Source: a bacterium
GTDB lineage: Bacteria > Bdellovibrionota > UBA1018
Direction of reading: 5' to 3'
DNA: 64,000 bases
Assembly (NCBI GenBank): GCA_019751945.1
Contig: JAIEMT010000003.1
Location: forward strand, 160,993-224,992
The translations under genes were made by a program, and so were the position numbers. A model generated the notes under the pieces. The model did no database searches and had not been told where the DNA came from. It saw nothing but the letters and a program-made list of their open reading frames with translations. Of the stretch, positions 27,514 to 36,070 are shown in pieces (the first letter of the stretch is position 1; every line of letters begins with the position of its first letter).

Positions 27514-28673
27514 TACGACAGCCGAAGCATGGCGAGCATCGCCCACATCAGAATAGAGAGACTTTCAAAAGCCGTTCCCATTCTCACACCAAAGAGGTCG
27601 AACCCGCTTATGGCAAGAGCAATTCCTGCCAAAACAAAAACGACCTTCCGATAGCGGGAAGTCTTTCGCTCTAAAACCTTTAATGCTGCGACCAAAACAA
27701 CAGGAAATCCAAAAATGAAATACGACTTCCAAATTAGATAATAAGGAAGTGGAATGAGTGCCATGAGCCGAGCCTTCGGCGCCGGATCTGCTTGCTTAGT
27801 CGCTCGCCACAAGCCCCAAACTAAAACACCAACGACTCCGGCAAACCAAGTCCAAGAAAGAAACTGAATCGTAGAACTAGAAAGCCACTTCAACGAAAAA
27901 TCTAAACTGTCCGGCAAAAAAACGGGGCGAGAAGGAGACTCTCCCAACCATCGATGTAAGAACGCCGAAAAACTTTGATTGTGGGTATACAGAGGCAATC
28001 CCTTATTGCGAATGGCTTCGAGCCACTGCTCTTGCAGAGTCCACCACTTTGAAAATGAAAGCTGAATGAGCGGAATTAGAACCACTGTCAAGCCACCTGC
28101 CACGACAGCCCCGATCTCTTGGATCTTCTTTCTGAAGAGGGGCAAGACGAGCAATGGCATTGCAATGGGCTTAATCGTTGCGACGACAGCAAACCAAAAC
28201 CAAATCCAAGGCGCCTCTTCTTTTTTATGGCATTTCAAAAGCGCCATACTCCCAAGAGCAAACAAGACGAGGTTGATTTGACCGTATTGAAAATCTATCA
28301 GAAAAAACCGAGCCGTTACGATCAAAGCAATCGCGGTAGCAGCTTCGACTTGAGGGACTTTTGCAAAAACCTGCTTCCACTGCAGAAGTGCCCAGCCCCC
28401 TAAGAAAATCTTAAATGCAGTCCATAGGCCCAGCGCCACCTTGAACGGAATCAGTGAAAGCAGCGCAAACAACCAAGCGCCCCCGGGAGCGTAAAGGTAC
28501 CGATCGGGCGAAACAAAGTAGAGTTTCTCGGACTGTCCGGCCAAGACATGCTGGCCCGCGGTGTAAAAAACGGCGTAGTCCTGGCCCCCGCGCGTGTAAG
28601 CCCAAACCGTTCCAATCAGTACGATCACGGAATACAGAGCAATATTCAGTCGAGAAACCGGAAGTCGCGCCAT
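27510..28673 (-). CDS. Polytopic GT87-type glycosyltransferase
   Basis: This is a 387-residue integral membrane protein with about ten hydrophobic helices. It resembles the GT87/DUF2029 family, which transfers sugars such as mannose from polyprenyl phosphates on the periplasmic side. Typical features are the early loop RGGQDYAVFYTAG with an acidic residue, YLYAPGGAWLFALLSLIPF, and the QYGQINLVLFALG segment. The acceptor cannot be predicted. It is divergent from the next gene with 37 bases between starts, so the two may share control and act on one glycan. Confidence 0.8.
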   Translation of the reverse strand: MARLPVSRLNIALYSVIVLIGTVWAYTRGGQDYAVFYTAGQHVLAGQSEKLYFVSPDRYLYAPGGAWLFALLSLIPFKVALGLWTAFKIFLGGWALLQWKQVFAKVPQVEAATAIALIVTARFFLIDFQYGQINLVLFALGSMALLKCHKKEEAPWIWFWFAVVATIKPIAMPLLVLPLFRKKIQEIGAVVAGGLTVVLIPLIQLSFSKWWTLQEQWLEAIRNKGLPLYTHNQSFSAFLHRWLGESPSRPVFLPDSLDFSLKWLSSSTIQFLSWTWFAGVVGVLVWGLWRATKQADPAPKARLMALIPLPYYLIWKSYFIFGFPVVLVAALKVLERKTSRYRKVVFVLAGIALAISGFDLFGVRMGTAFESLSILMWAMLAMLRLSY

Positions 28674-28710
28674 AGGAAGCTGTTTACGAATATGCTATGA
28701 CAAAACCCCT

Positions 28711-29733
28711 ATGAGCGCTCCTAGAATCTTTGGATTCGCACTGCTTCGAAACGGGATCAAATACGATTATCCCTATCGCGAATCTCTCATCAGTCTGGGC
28801 GGCCTTTGCGAAAGAGTTTTTCTCGCACTGGGAAACTCCGAAGATGATACGGCCCAGTCCCTCACTGACCTCGACTTTCTAGAAATTCAAAACACCGTTT
28901 GGGACGAGAACTCTCGAAGAGGGGGGCATATTCTTTCTCAACAAACGGGACTAGCGCTACAAGCCCTTCGAACCTTTGTTCGAGAACAGGAAATTAAAAA
29001 TGCCTGGGGATTCTACCTTCAGGCGGACGAAGTACTAAACGAAGGAGAGTACGACCTCCTTCGAGAAGATATTGCTGAAGCAAGTGCAGAAGGCTTCGAC
29101 GCTGTTCGCTTCCGCTATCTTCACTTCTGGCAGCGCTACGACCAGATCGCTATCGGAAAACGCTGGTATCCTCAAGAGATTCGGGCCATTCGTCTGGATA
29201 GCGAAATCGAAAGCTACGGCGATGCTCAAAGCTTTAGAAATGCCAAAAAGATTTTTGAATCAGACGCTTCCATTTTTCACTTTGGTCACGTTCGCGACCC
29301 AGAGCGCTACAAAAAGAAAACACGCGAATTTCATCGGTGGTGGCACCCGGATCATGAAATCCCAGAAGTGATTGCTCGGGGTGAAAAAATTGAAGCCGCT
29401 GAAGAAACAGTGCCTTACTTAGGCCCTTATCCGAAATGCATGGAAGGCCGAATGAAACTTCAGATTTCTAAGCCTAAGAAGGTTTGGGTAGTTGGAAAAC
29501 CTGAAAACTATCCCGGTTTAGAATCTCGAATTCACGCCGAAGAAGTCCTTTGGGGCCCTGAAACAAAAGCTAAGAGTTCTGGGGCCGATGCGATTGTTCA
29601 CCTTCAACCTGGAATTCTGAAGAAACTCTTTCAGAATAATCCGCTCTCGATGAAATCCAAAAACGCTCGCCCGTGGACGGACGACTTTGTTCTTCGTCTT
29701 AAGTTTGCAGAAAAAGGTGTGGCTTTAGATTAG
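28711..29733 (+). CDS. Putative GT-A type glycosyltransferase
   Basis: This is a 340-residue soluble protein. The N-terminal ~230 residues look like a GT-A (family 2-like) fold: FGFALLRNGIKYDYPYRESLISL at the start, then WGFYLQADEVLNEGEYD, which corresponds to the usual W-x-x-x-x-DADE nucleotide-sugar motif with Gln for the first Asp. An HRWWHPDHE stretch closes the domain. The last ~90 residues have a separate Rossmann-like look (KVWVVGKPENYPG). I do not know the substrate. It is divergent from a GT87 gene and its stop overlaps the converging mutase subunit gene by 4 bases. Confidence 0.7.
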   Translation: MSAPRIFGFALLRNGIKYDYPYRESLISLGGLCERVFLALGNSEDDTAQSLTDLDFLEIQNTVWDENSRRGGHILSQQTGLALQALRTFVREQEIKNAWGFYLQADEVLNEGEYDLLREDIAEASAEGFDAVRFRYLHFWQRYDQIAIGKRWYPQEIRAIRLDSEIESYGDAQSFRNAKKIFESDASIFHFGHVRDPERYKKKTREFHRWWHPDHEIPEVIARGEKIEAAEETVPYLGPYPKCMEGRMKLQISKPKKVWVVGKPENYPGLESRIHAEEVLWGPETKAKSSGADAIVHLQPGILKKLFQNNPLSMKSKNARPWTDDFVLRLKFAEKGVALD

Positions 29734-30146
29734 TCGCGCGACGGAGCGTTCTTGTGGATGTAGTCCACCACTTCGGCCAGGCTCGCTCCCGGTGTAAAAA
29801 CCATGTGCACACCGGCTTTCTTGAGTCCGTCAAAGTCTTCATCCGGAATGATTCCGCCAACCACAAAAAGGGCATCCGTCAAGCCACCCTTTTTTACTCC
29901 TTCGATGATTTCAGGAACCAAAGCATTGTGTGCTCCAGATAAAATGCTGAGACCGATGACGTGAACATCTTCTTCAATGGCGGCGCTCACCACCATCTCG
30001 GTGGTTTGGTGAAGACCGGTGTAAATGACCTCGAAGCCTGCGTCTCGAAGTGCTCGAGCAATCACTTTGGCTCCCCGATCGTGCCCATCCAACCCGGGCT
30101 TAGCTACCAACACACGAATCTTTGAATTCTTCTGGGCTGCTGACAT
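29730..30146 (-). CDS. icmB: B12-binding small subunit of acyl-CoA mutase (isobutyryl-CoA mutase type)
   Basis: This is a 138-residue stand-alone cobalamin-binding domain. The DxHxxG motif is intact (DGHDRG, residues 20-25), with IGLSILSGAH and a GGIIPD turn that cradle the cofactor tail. The separate small subunit fits the IcmA/IcmB or two-part methylmalonyl-CoA mutase layout. It is last of a five-gene operon, 3 bases after the large subunit. The choice of isobutyryl- over methylmalonyl-CoA mutase rests on the large subunit. Confidence 0.88.
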   Translation of the reverse strand: MSAAQKNSKIRVLVAKPGLDGHDRGAKVIARALRDAGFEVIYTGLHQTTEMVVSAAIEEDVHVIGLSILSGAHNALVPEIIEGVKKGGLTDALFVVGGIIPDEDFDGLKKAGVHMVFTPGASLAEVVDYIHKNAPSRD

Positions 30147-30149
30147 GAC

Positions 30150-31820
30150 TTAAAAGCTCCCTGCCTCGCGATATTCGCCGTAAACTCCGCGAAGCGTGTC
30201 GCAGACCTCTTGAAGGGTGGCGTAAGTTTTTACTGCTTCGATAATGGGGCCACAGAGATTGGCGCCTGCCTGGGCCTGCTCGCGCACCACCCTCAAAGAA
30301 TCCTGGCAAGCTTGCTTCGAACGTTTCTTTCGAAGCTCGACAAGCTTTTGAATCTGACGTTTCTCTACGGTGCGGTCAATGTACAGGGTTTCAAGCGTAC
30401 GCTTCTCTTCGGTCATCTGATACTTGTTCACGCCCACCATCACTCGCTCGCCCGTTTCCATCTGTCTTTGAAAAAGGTAGGCACTGTTGGCAATCTCAGC
30501 CTGCGGGAAACCTCGCTCGACCGCAGCGACCATTCCGCCCATTTCGTCGATCTTACGGATGTATTCCAAGGCTTCGCGTTCTACTCGATTGGTCAACACT
30601 TCGACGAAGTAAGAACCTCCGAGAGGATCCGCCACGTTTGCTATTCCAGTTTCTTCCGCAATAATTTGCTGCGTACGAAGGGCGATCATCACCGCTTCAT
30701 CGGTGGGAAGAGCCAGCGTTTCGTCCATGCTATTGGTATGGAGAGAGTTGGTTCCGCCCAAAACACCCGCCACAGCTTGAATCGCAACACGAACAATATT
30801 GTTGTACGGCTGTTGAGCAGTCAAACTGACGCCCGCCGTTTGCGCATGAGTTCTAAGCATCCAGGACTTGGGATCTTTTGCTTTGTAGCGATCGCGCATC
30901 AGGTTTGCCCAAATTCTGCGGGCAGCACGAAATTTTGCAATCTCTTCGAAGAAGTCATTGTGCACATCGAAGAAGAAAGACAGGCGAGGAGCAAAATCAT
31001 CGATGTTCATTCCGCGCTTCAAACAATCATCGACGTAAGCCAAACCGTCCGAGAGTGTGAACGCCAGTTCTTGAACGGCCGTCGCTCCAGCTTCGCGAAT
31101 ATGGTAACCGCTGATGCTCACCGTGTTCCACCCCGGATAATACTTGGTGCCGAACTCGATGGTGTCGGTCACTAGCTTTACCGCCGACTTCACCGGGAAG
31201 AGCCACTCTTTTTGGGCAATGTATTCTTTTAAAATATCGTTCTGAAGGGTGCCGCGAACTTTCTCGCGAGGGACGCCCTGCTTTTCAGCTACCGCCAAAT
31301 ACATCGCTAGAATGACAATCGCGGGACCATTGATGGTCATCGACGTCGTAACGTCTCCCAATGGAATTCCACTGAAGAGCTCTTCCATGTCTTCCAGAGA
31401 TGCTACCGAAACGCCACACTTTCCGACTTCGCCCTTTCCTTTCGGACTGTCGGGATCGTAGCCCATCAAAGTAGGCATATCGAAAGCTGTGGAAAGTCCC
31501 ATCTGTCCGTTGGCTAAAAGGTACTTAAATCTCTTATTGGTGTCGGCAGCTGTGGAAAAACCTGCGAACTGTCGCATCGTCCACATTTTGCCGCGATACA
31601 TGCTGGGATAAACCCCGCGAGTAAAAGGAAACTCACCCGGAAAGCCGAGGTCTCGAAGGTAATCAAATTTTTCACGATCAAAATCGATGGGGGTCGAAAG
31701 CAGCGGAACTTCCATATCGCTGATCGTGCTGAACCGAGGAAGTCGCGGTGGAGCCTTCTTCTCGCTCGCTTTCAGCCGCTCTTCCCAATCTTTCTGTTTG
31801 GACTCAATCTCTTTCGACAT
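30150..31820 (-). CDS. icmA: Acyl-CoA mutase large subunit with isobutyryl-CoA mutase signature
   Basis: This is a 556-residue B12-dependent mutase catalytic subunit; most pipelines would call it methylmalonyl-CoA mutase. The TIM-barrel motifs [15 protein letters not shown] and SISGYH (active-site His) are present. Substrate-determining positions differ from methylmalonyl-CoA mutase, which has Tyr in RQYAGF and Arg 118 residues later. Here Phe85 (RQFAGF) and Gln203 (YIAQKEW), also 118 apart, match the Phe80/Gln198 pair reported for Streptomyces isobutyryl-CoA mutase. It likely interconverts isobutyryl-CoA and n-butyryl-CoA, feeding the butyryl-CoA oxidation genes upstream in the operon. It overlaps the acyl-CoA dehydrogenase stop by 1 base (TAATG). 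Confidence 0.85.
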   Translation of the reverse strand: MSKEIESKQKDWEERLKASEKKAPPRLPRFSTISDMEVPLLSTPIDFDREKFDYLRDLGFPGEFPFTRGVYPSMYRGKMWTMRQFAGFSTAADTNKRFKYLLANGQMGLSTAFDMPTLMGYDPDSPKGKGEVGKCGVSVASLEDMEELFSGIPLGDVTTSMTINGPAIVILAMYLAVAEKQGVPREKVRGTLQNDILKEYIAQKEWLFPVKSAVKLVTDTIEFGTKYYPGWNTVSISGYHIREAGATAVQELAFTLSDGLAYVDDCLKRGMNIDDFAPRLSFFFDVHNDFFEEIAKFRAARRIWANLMRDRYKAKDPKSWMLRTHAQTAGVSLTAQQPYNNIVRVAIQAVAGVLGGTNSLHTNSMDETLALPTDEAVMIALRTQQIIAEETGIANVADPLGGSYFVEVLTNRVEREALEYIRKIDEMGGMVAAVERGFPQAEIANSAYLFQRQMETGERVMVGVNKYQMTEEKRTLETLYIDRTVEKRQIQKLVELRKKRSKQACQDSLRVVREQAQAGANLCGPIIEAVKTYATLQEVCDTLRGVYGEYREAGSF

Positions 31821-32974
31821 TAGTACTTTCCAAACTCCTGGCTTGCGATCACAAGACGCTGAATTTCTGAGGTGCCCTCGTAAATTTCGGTGATCTTAGC
31901 ATCGCGGAAGTTTCGTTCCACCACGTATTCCTTGGTGTAACCATAACCGCCGTGTACCTGAATCGCCTTGGTTGCAATCCACATTGCTGCTTCGGAAGCA
32001 GCTAATTTAGCCATGGCCGCTTCCTTTGTATAGGGCAGGCCTTGATCCTTCAGTTTTGCAGCATGCCAAGTCAGCAATCGAGCCCCTTGGAGACGGGTCG
32101 CCATATCTGCAATATGCCATTGAATTGCTTGAAGTTTTGCAATCGGCGCACCGAACTGTTCGCGCTCAATCGCGAACTTCTTAGAAGCGTTTAACGCGCA
32201 GCGAGCAATTCCCAACGCTTGGCTAGCAATCCCGATTCTTCCACCATCTAAAGTAGAAAGAGCAATCTTCAAACCATCGCCTTCTTTACTTAAGAGATTG
32301 GTCTCGGGAACAAACACGTCATCGAAAAAAAGCTGCGCAGTGGATGATGCGTTGATGCCCAGCTTATCTTCCAGCTTCGCTACTTTGAATCCTTCGGACT
32401 TCGTATCCACGACGACAGTCAAAATTCCCTTGTAGCCCTTCGTCTTGTCTGTGGTTGCGAAAAGAACGCAGTAGTCCGCCTCTTTTCCATTGGTAATCCA
32501 ATTCTTGGTTCCACGAATTTTATATCCACCTGGAACTTTAGTGGCCGTGCAGGTCAACCCACCTGGATCAGAACCAGCGCCGGGTTCAGAGAGAGCGAAA
32601 CATCCCAGCTTCTCTCCTTTTGCGAGAGGCGTGAGAACGCGCTTCTTTAATTCATCTGTTCCATAGGTTTCAATTGGCCAACAAGCCAATGAATTGTTCA
32701 CCGACATGATGACAGCAGTCGAAGCGCACGCGGCTGCAACTTCTTCCATCACCATCGCGTAGGAAACAGCATCCATTCCGGATCCGCCCCACTTTTCATC
32801 AACCATCACTCCCATCAAACCCATTTCAGCGAGTTGCTTCACGAGTTCGGTTGGAAAACGTCCGGTTTCATCCAGCTCTTTTGCCTTCGGTGCGATTTCT
32901 TTTGTTGCAAAAGAACTCACTTGCTCCAAAAGCATCTTTTTTGATTCGTCTGTTTCAGGCCATCCGTACATCAT
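31820..32974 (-). CDS. Short-chain (butyryl-CoA type) acyl-CoA dehydrogenase
   Basis: This is a 384-residue FAD enzyme that oxidises acyl-CoA to trans-2-enoyl-CoA. Family motifs are [28 protein letters not shown] and [12 protein letters not shown]. The catalytic base is at the usual short/medium-chain position, Glu366 in IYEGTSEIQ. Overall it is most like short-chain (butyryl-CoA) enzymes. No etfAB is in the window. It is the third gene of the operon, 5 bases after the enoyl-CoA hydratase gene and coupled to icmA. Confidence 0.92.
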   Translation of the reverse strand: MMYGWPETDESKKMLLEQVSSFATKEIAPKAKELDETGRFPTELVKQLAEMGLMGVMVDEKWGGSGMDAVSYAMVMEEVAAACASTAVIMSVNNSLACWPIETYGTDELKKRVLTPLAKGEKLGCFALSEPGAGSDPGGLTCTATKVPGGYKIRGTKNWITNGKEADYCVLFATTDKTKGYKGILTVVVDTKSEGFKVAKLEDKLGINASSTAQLFFDDVFVPETNLLSKEGDGLKIALSTLDGGRIGIASQALGIARCALNASKKFAIEREQFGAPIAKLQAIQWHIADMATRLQGARLLTWHAAKLKDQGLPYTKEAAMAKLAASEAAMWIATKAIQVHGGYGYTKEYVVERNFRDAKITEIYEGTSEIQRLVIASQEFGKY

Positions 32975-32979
32975 AAAAC

Positions 32980-33765
32980 TTACCCTTCGAACTTCGGCTG
33001 CCGCTTTTCAACAAAGGCCGACATTCCCTCTCTCTGGTCATGGGAGCCAAATAATCCACCAAAAGCCATCGCTTCAGCGTCTAACTTTGTGTTGAGACCA
33101 ACTGTTTCAGAAAACTCATTCATTAAGAGTTTCGACTTCGAAACAGCTCGAGTGGACTGAGCGCAAATGGTTTTTGCAATTTCCAAAACCTTCGGCATTA
33201 ATTCTGCGGCAGGAAATACAGCGTTTGCCAAGCCCATGCGCAAAGCCTCGTCCGCCTTAATTCGACGACCAGAGAAAATTAATTCTTTCGCACGCGGAAG
33301 TCCGACAAACTTCGCCAAACGAATGGTTGCTCCAAAACCGGGAATAATTCCCAGACCCACTTCGGGCTGACCGAATACGGCTTTGTCGCTGGCATAAATA
33401 AAGTCGCAGGAAATAGCCATTTCCGTACCGCCACCGAGAGCAAAACCATTCACCGCAGCAATGGTAGGCTTAGGCATTAATTCAAGAAACTTTGTCACTT
33501 CATGCCCGAGCTGCGCGAATGCCACACCCTCAGCGCCCGACTTCCCCTTCATCTCGGTAATGTCCGCACCTGCGATAAAAGACTTTTCGCCATCCCCCGT
33601 CAGAATCACCACTCGGGTTTTTGGATTCGTAGACTCTGCTTTCAATGCATCTCTTAACTCTTGAAGCGTTTCACCGTTTAAAGCATTCAATGCCGCGGGA
33701 CGTGAAATTTTCACGATTTGAATTCCTGGCTCAACAAACTCCAGCTTGAGATTTTTAAACGTCAT
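32980..33765 (-). CDS. Enoyl-CoA hydratase (crotonase)
   Basis: This is a 261-residue crotonase that hydrates crotonyl-CoA to 3-hydroxybutyryl-CoA. The frame opens at 33918, but ATG 33765 is chosen: MTFKNLKLEF begins the normal N-terminus, and GGGAGAGG lies 11 bases before it. The oxyanion and acid residues are present in NGFALGGGTEMA and QPEVGLGIIPG, both active-site glutamates included. The start overlaps the end of hbd by 11 bases. Confidence 0.92.
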   Translation of the reverse strand: MTFKNLKLEFVEPGIQIVKISRPAALNALNGETLQELRDALKAESTNPKTRVVILTGDGEKSFIAGADITEMKGKSGAEGVAFAQLGHEVTKFLELMPKPTIAAVNGFALGGGTEMAISCDFIYASDKAVFGQPEVGLGIIPGFGATIRLAKFVGLPRAKELIFSGRRIKADEALRMGLANAVFPAAELMPKVLEIAKTICAQSTRAVSKSKLLMNEFSETVGLNTKLDAEAMAFGGLFGSHDQREGMSAFVEKRQPKFEG

Positions 33766-34600
33766 ACTTGTAAAAACCTCTCCCGGATTTCTTACCCATC
33801 CAACCGGCCGACACATACTGCTTGAGTAATGGGCAAGGACGGTATTTCGAATCGCCCAAACCTTCGTGCAACACTTCCATGATCGCCAAGCAGGTGTCGA
33901 GACCAATGAAGTCCGCAAGAGTGAGCGGACCCATCGGCTGATTCGTACCCAGCTTCATGGCCGTATCGATATCTTCGACCGACGCAATCCCTTCATAGAG
34001 AGTGGTGACGGCTTCATTAATCATCGGCATTAAAATTCGATTCACAGCAAAACCAGGAATGTCTCGAACTTCTACGTAGGTCTTACCCATCTTCTCCGCA
34101 ACATCGCGGGTTTTCTTCGCCGTATCGTCCGAAGTTTGAATGGCACGAATTCCTTCGACGAGCTTCATGACTGGAACTGGATTCATGAAGTGCATGCCAA
34201 TCACTTTTTCAGGACGCTTCGTTTGAGCAGCAATACGAGTAATGCTGATTGAAGAAGTATTCGAAGCAAGAATCGTTTCCTTGCTACAGACTTCATCGAG
34301 CTGCTTAAAAATTTGAAATTTGAGCTCTGGTTTTTCTGAGACGGCTTCCACGACGAGGTTCACTGAAGCTAAACCTTGTACGCCATTTACGGCCTTGATT
34401 CGTCCCATGATTTTTTCACGATCGCCGTCGGTCAGCTTTCCTTTTTCGACCTGCTTCTTTAATTGAGCATCGATCTTAGAGCGACCCTTCTCTGCTAACT
34501 CCAAATTAGCATCCGCAAGAAGCACATCCATTCCAGACTGTGCAGCTGTTTGGGCAATACCGCCCCCCATTTGTCCGGCGCCGAGTACACCAATGATCAT
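33755..34600 (-). CDS. hbd: 3-hydroxybutyryl-CoA dehydrogenase
   Basis: This NAD(P)-linked enzyme oxidises 3-hydroxybutyryl-CoA to acetoacetyl-CoA. ATG 34600 has GAGGA 9 bases upstream and gives MIIGVLGAGQMGGGIA, the dinucleotide fold start (281 aa, normal length). SNTSSISIT and MHFMNPVPVMKLVE carry the catalytic His and partner residues, and DIPGFAVNRILMP follows. It is the first gene of the hbd-ech-acd-icmA-icmB operon. No thiolase is present in the window to finish the route. Confidence 0.94.
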   Translation of the reverse strand: MIIGVLGAGQMGGGIAQTAAQSGMDVLLADANLELAEKGRSKIDAQLKKQVEKGKLTDGDREKIMGRIKAVNGVQGLASVNLVVEAVSEKPELKFQIFKQLDEVCSKETILASNTSSISITRIAAQTKRPEKVIGMHFMNPVPVMKLVEGIRAIQTSDDTAKKTRDVAEKMGKTYVEVRDIPGFAVNRILMPMINEAVTTLYEGIASVEDIDTAMKLGTNQPMGPLTLADFIGLDTCLAIMEVLHEGLGDSKYRPCPLLKQYVSAGWMGKKSGRGFYKYDV

Positions 34601-34634
34601 GGTTTGAATCCTCTTATCTGTTGACGCAAACACT

Positions 34635-34651
34635 TAGCCTGAGAAAGGCTA
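34635..34651 (-). terminator. Small hairpin between mnmE and hbd
   Basis: TAGCCT and AGGCTA pair around a 5-base loop in the 81-base gap downstream of mnmE. The following minus-strand sequence is only weakly T-rich (AAGTGTTTG), so termination would be partial. It may separate the mnmE transcript from the acyl-CoA operon. Confidence 0.35.
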
Positions 34652-34681
34652 TAAATTCAAGAAATTCTCTCAATCATTCAA

Positions 34682-36070
34682 CTACTTCCCGATGCAAAAC
34701 TGAGAGAAAATGCGCCCCAAGATGTCGTCTGGCAAGGTAGCCCCAATGAGCGGGGCAAGGGCATAGAAAGCTTGACGAAGATCCGCTGCAAAAAGATCAA
34801 TCTGCGGAGCGCCGAGTCCCCGCTTCAGGTGGGCCACGGCCTCGGTGACCGCTTGAAACTCTTCATAACGAGTGAGAACGACCTCTCCAGGCTGACGAAA
34901 CACCCAATTTCCACAGAAATCTGCAATCCCTCGAGCGGCTTCCGAAATTCCAGTTCCTTGAACAGCTGAAGTTTCAAACCAGGTGGAGATCCCTAAGGCC
35001 TTCAAATCTGAAAGCATTCTCTGTTTCAGCTGAGAATCTGCTAAATCCACCTTCGTCAAAACTCCAATGACCTTCTCGCCCGAACAACTCAATCGCTGCC
35101 ACTGAGCTTTCAAAGCCGGAATTGATCCAGTGACGTCCGCTAATAAAATGATGAGGTCGGCTTCCTTGGCCGCCTTCTCTGTTCGAGAAACCCCCATCTT
35201 TTCAATCTGATCCTGAGAATCTCGGAGGCCCGCCGTATCTTCCAAACGAAGCGTTACGCTCGCGCCGCTTCCCTGGAGGGTGAGCTTTTCGCGAACGATG
35301 TCCCGAGTGGTTCCGGCCACTTCAGAAACAATAGAGCGGTCTTCTCCCAAAAGAGCATTAAAGAAACTGGATTTCCCAGCATTGGGCAAGCCAACAAAAA
35401 CAGCTCGCACCCCCTCCTGGATCTTTTGCCCCCGGGAGAATGTTGCGGACAGCTTTTCAAGCTCCTCCACAAGAGGAGGGAGTTTCTTTCGAAGATTTTC
35501 TAAACTCACCTCATCGACGTCCTGATCAGCAAAGTCGATCCCAATCTCCCCTAAACTACCCACCTGCCGAAGTTCGTCGGCCACTTTCTGAAGAATTCGC
35601 GACTCGGCACCTGACATTTTTTCGAGAGCATTCGAAGCAGCCCCAGAATTCGTGGCCGAAATCAAATCGGCCACAGCCCGAGCTTGCGTAAGATTCATTT
35701 TTCCATTTCGAACCGCTCGAAAGCTAAATTCGCCAGGCAAAGCCTGGCGTGCTCCCGAATCGACTAAAGCCTTCAACACTTCTGCAGCAACGAAACTTCC
35801 CCCGTGGACATAGAGTTCCACCAAATCTTCTCCGGTATAAGTTTCTGGTTTGGGGAAAAAGACCACCATGGCGTCGTCCAAAATACGACCGCCGGCACGA
35901 AGCTGAGCGCGAGTTATTTTGCGAAATTCTGGCTTTTTTCCAGAGATCTTCTCAAGAATGGAGAGTGAGTTTGCCCCAGACAATCTGATGACGGCGATAG
36001 CTCCGCCTAGGCCACTTGAAATCGCGGCGACAGTGTCCTCCGATAAATAAGAGGATCGACTATCGTGCAC
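34682..36070 (-). CDS. mnmE: tRNA modification GTPase MnmE
   Basis: MnmE is the GTPase partner of MnmG in wobble-uridine modification. The 462-residue protein begins with GTG at 36070 inside the end of yidC (11-base overlap), with GGAGG just upstream. The N-terminal folate-binding domain shows GGAIAVIRLSG and YTGEDLVELYVHGG. The G domain has GLPNAGKSS (G1) and DTAGLR (G3). The C-terminus ends in FCIGK, the zinc/alkylation motif CIGK. Length is normal. mnmG is not adjacent. Confidence 0.97.
   Translation of the reverse strand: MHDSRSSYLSEDTVAAISSGLGGAIAVIRLSGANSLSILEKISGKKPEFRKITRAQLRAGGRILDDAMVVFFPKPETYTGEDLVELYVHGGSFVAAEVLKALVDSGARQALPGEFSFRAVRNGKMNLTQARAVADLISATNSGAASNALEKMSGAESRILQKVADELRQVGSLGEIGIDFADQDVDEVSLENLRKKLPPLVEELEKLSATFSRGQKIQEGVRAVFVGLPNAGKSSFFNALLGEDRSIVSEVAGTTRDIVREKLTLQGSGASVTLRLEDTAGLRDSQDQIEKMGVSRTEKAAKEADLIILLADVTGSIPALKAQWQRLSCSGEKVIGVLTKVDLADSQLKQRMLSDLKALGISTWFETSAVQGTGISEAARGIADFCGNWVFRQPGEVVLTRYEEFQAVTEAVAHLKRGLGAPQIDLFAADLRQAFYALAPLIGATLPDDILGRIFSQFCIGK

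Noticed and set aside
30210-31175. Plus-strand open frame of 321 codons
   Set aside because: Antisense to the mutase large subunit; an artefact of that gene's codon bias.
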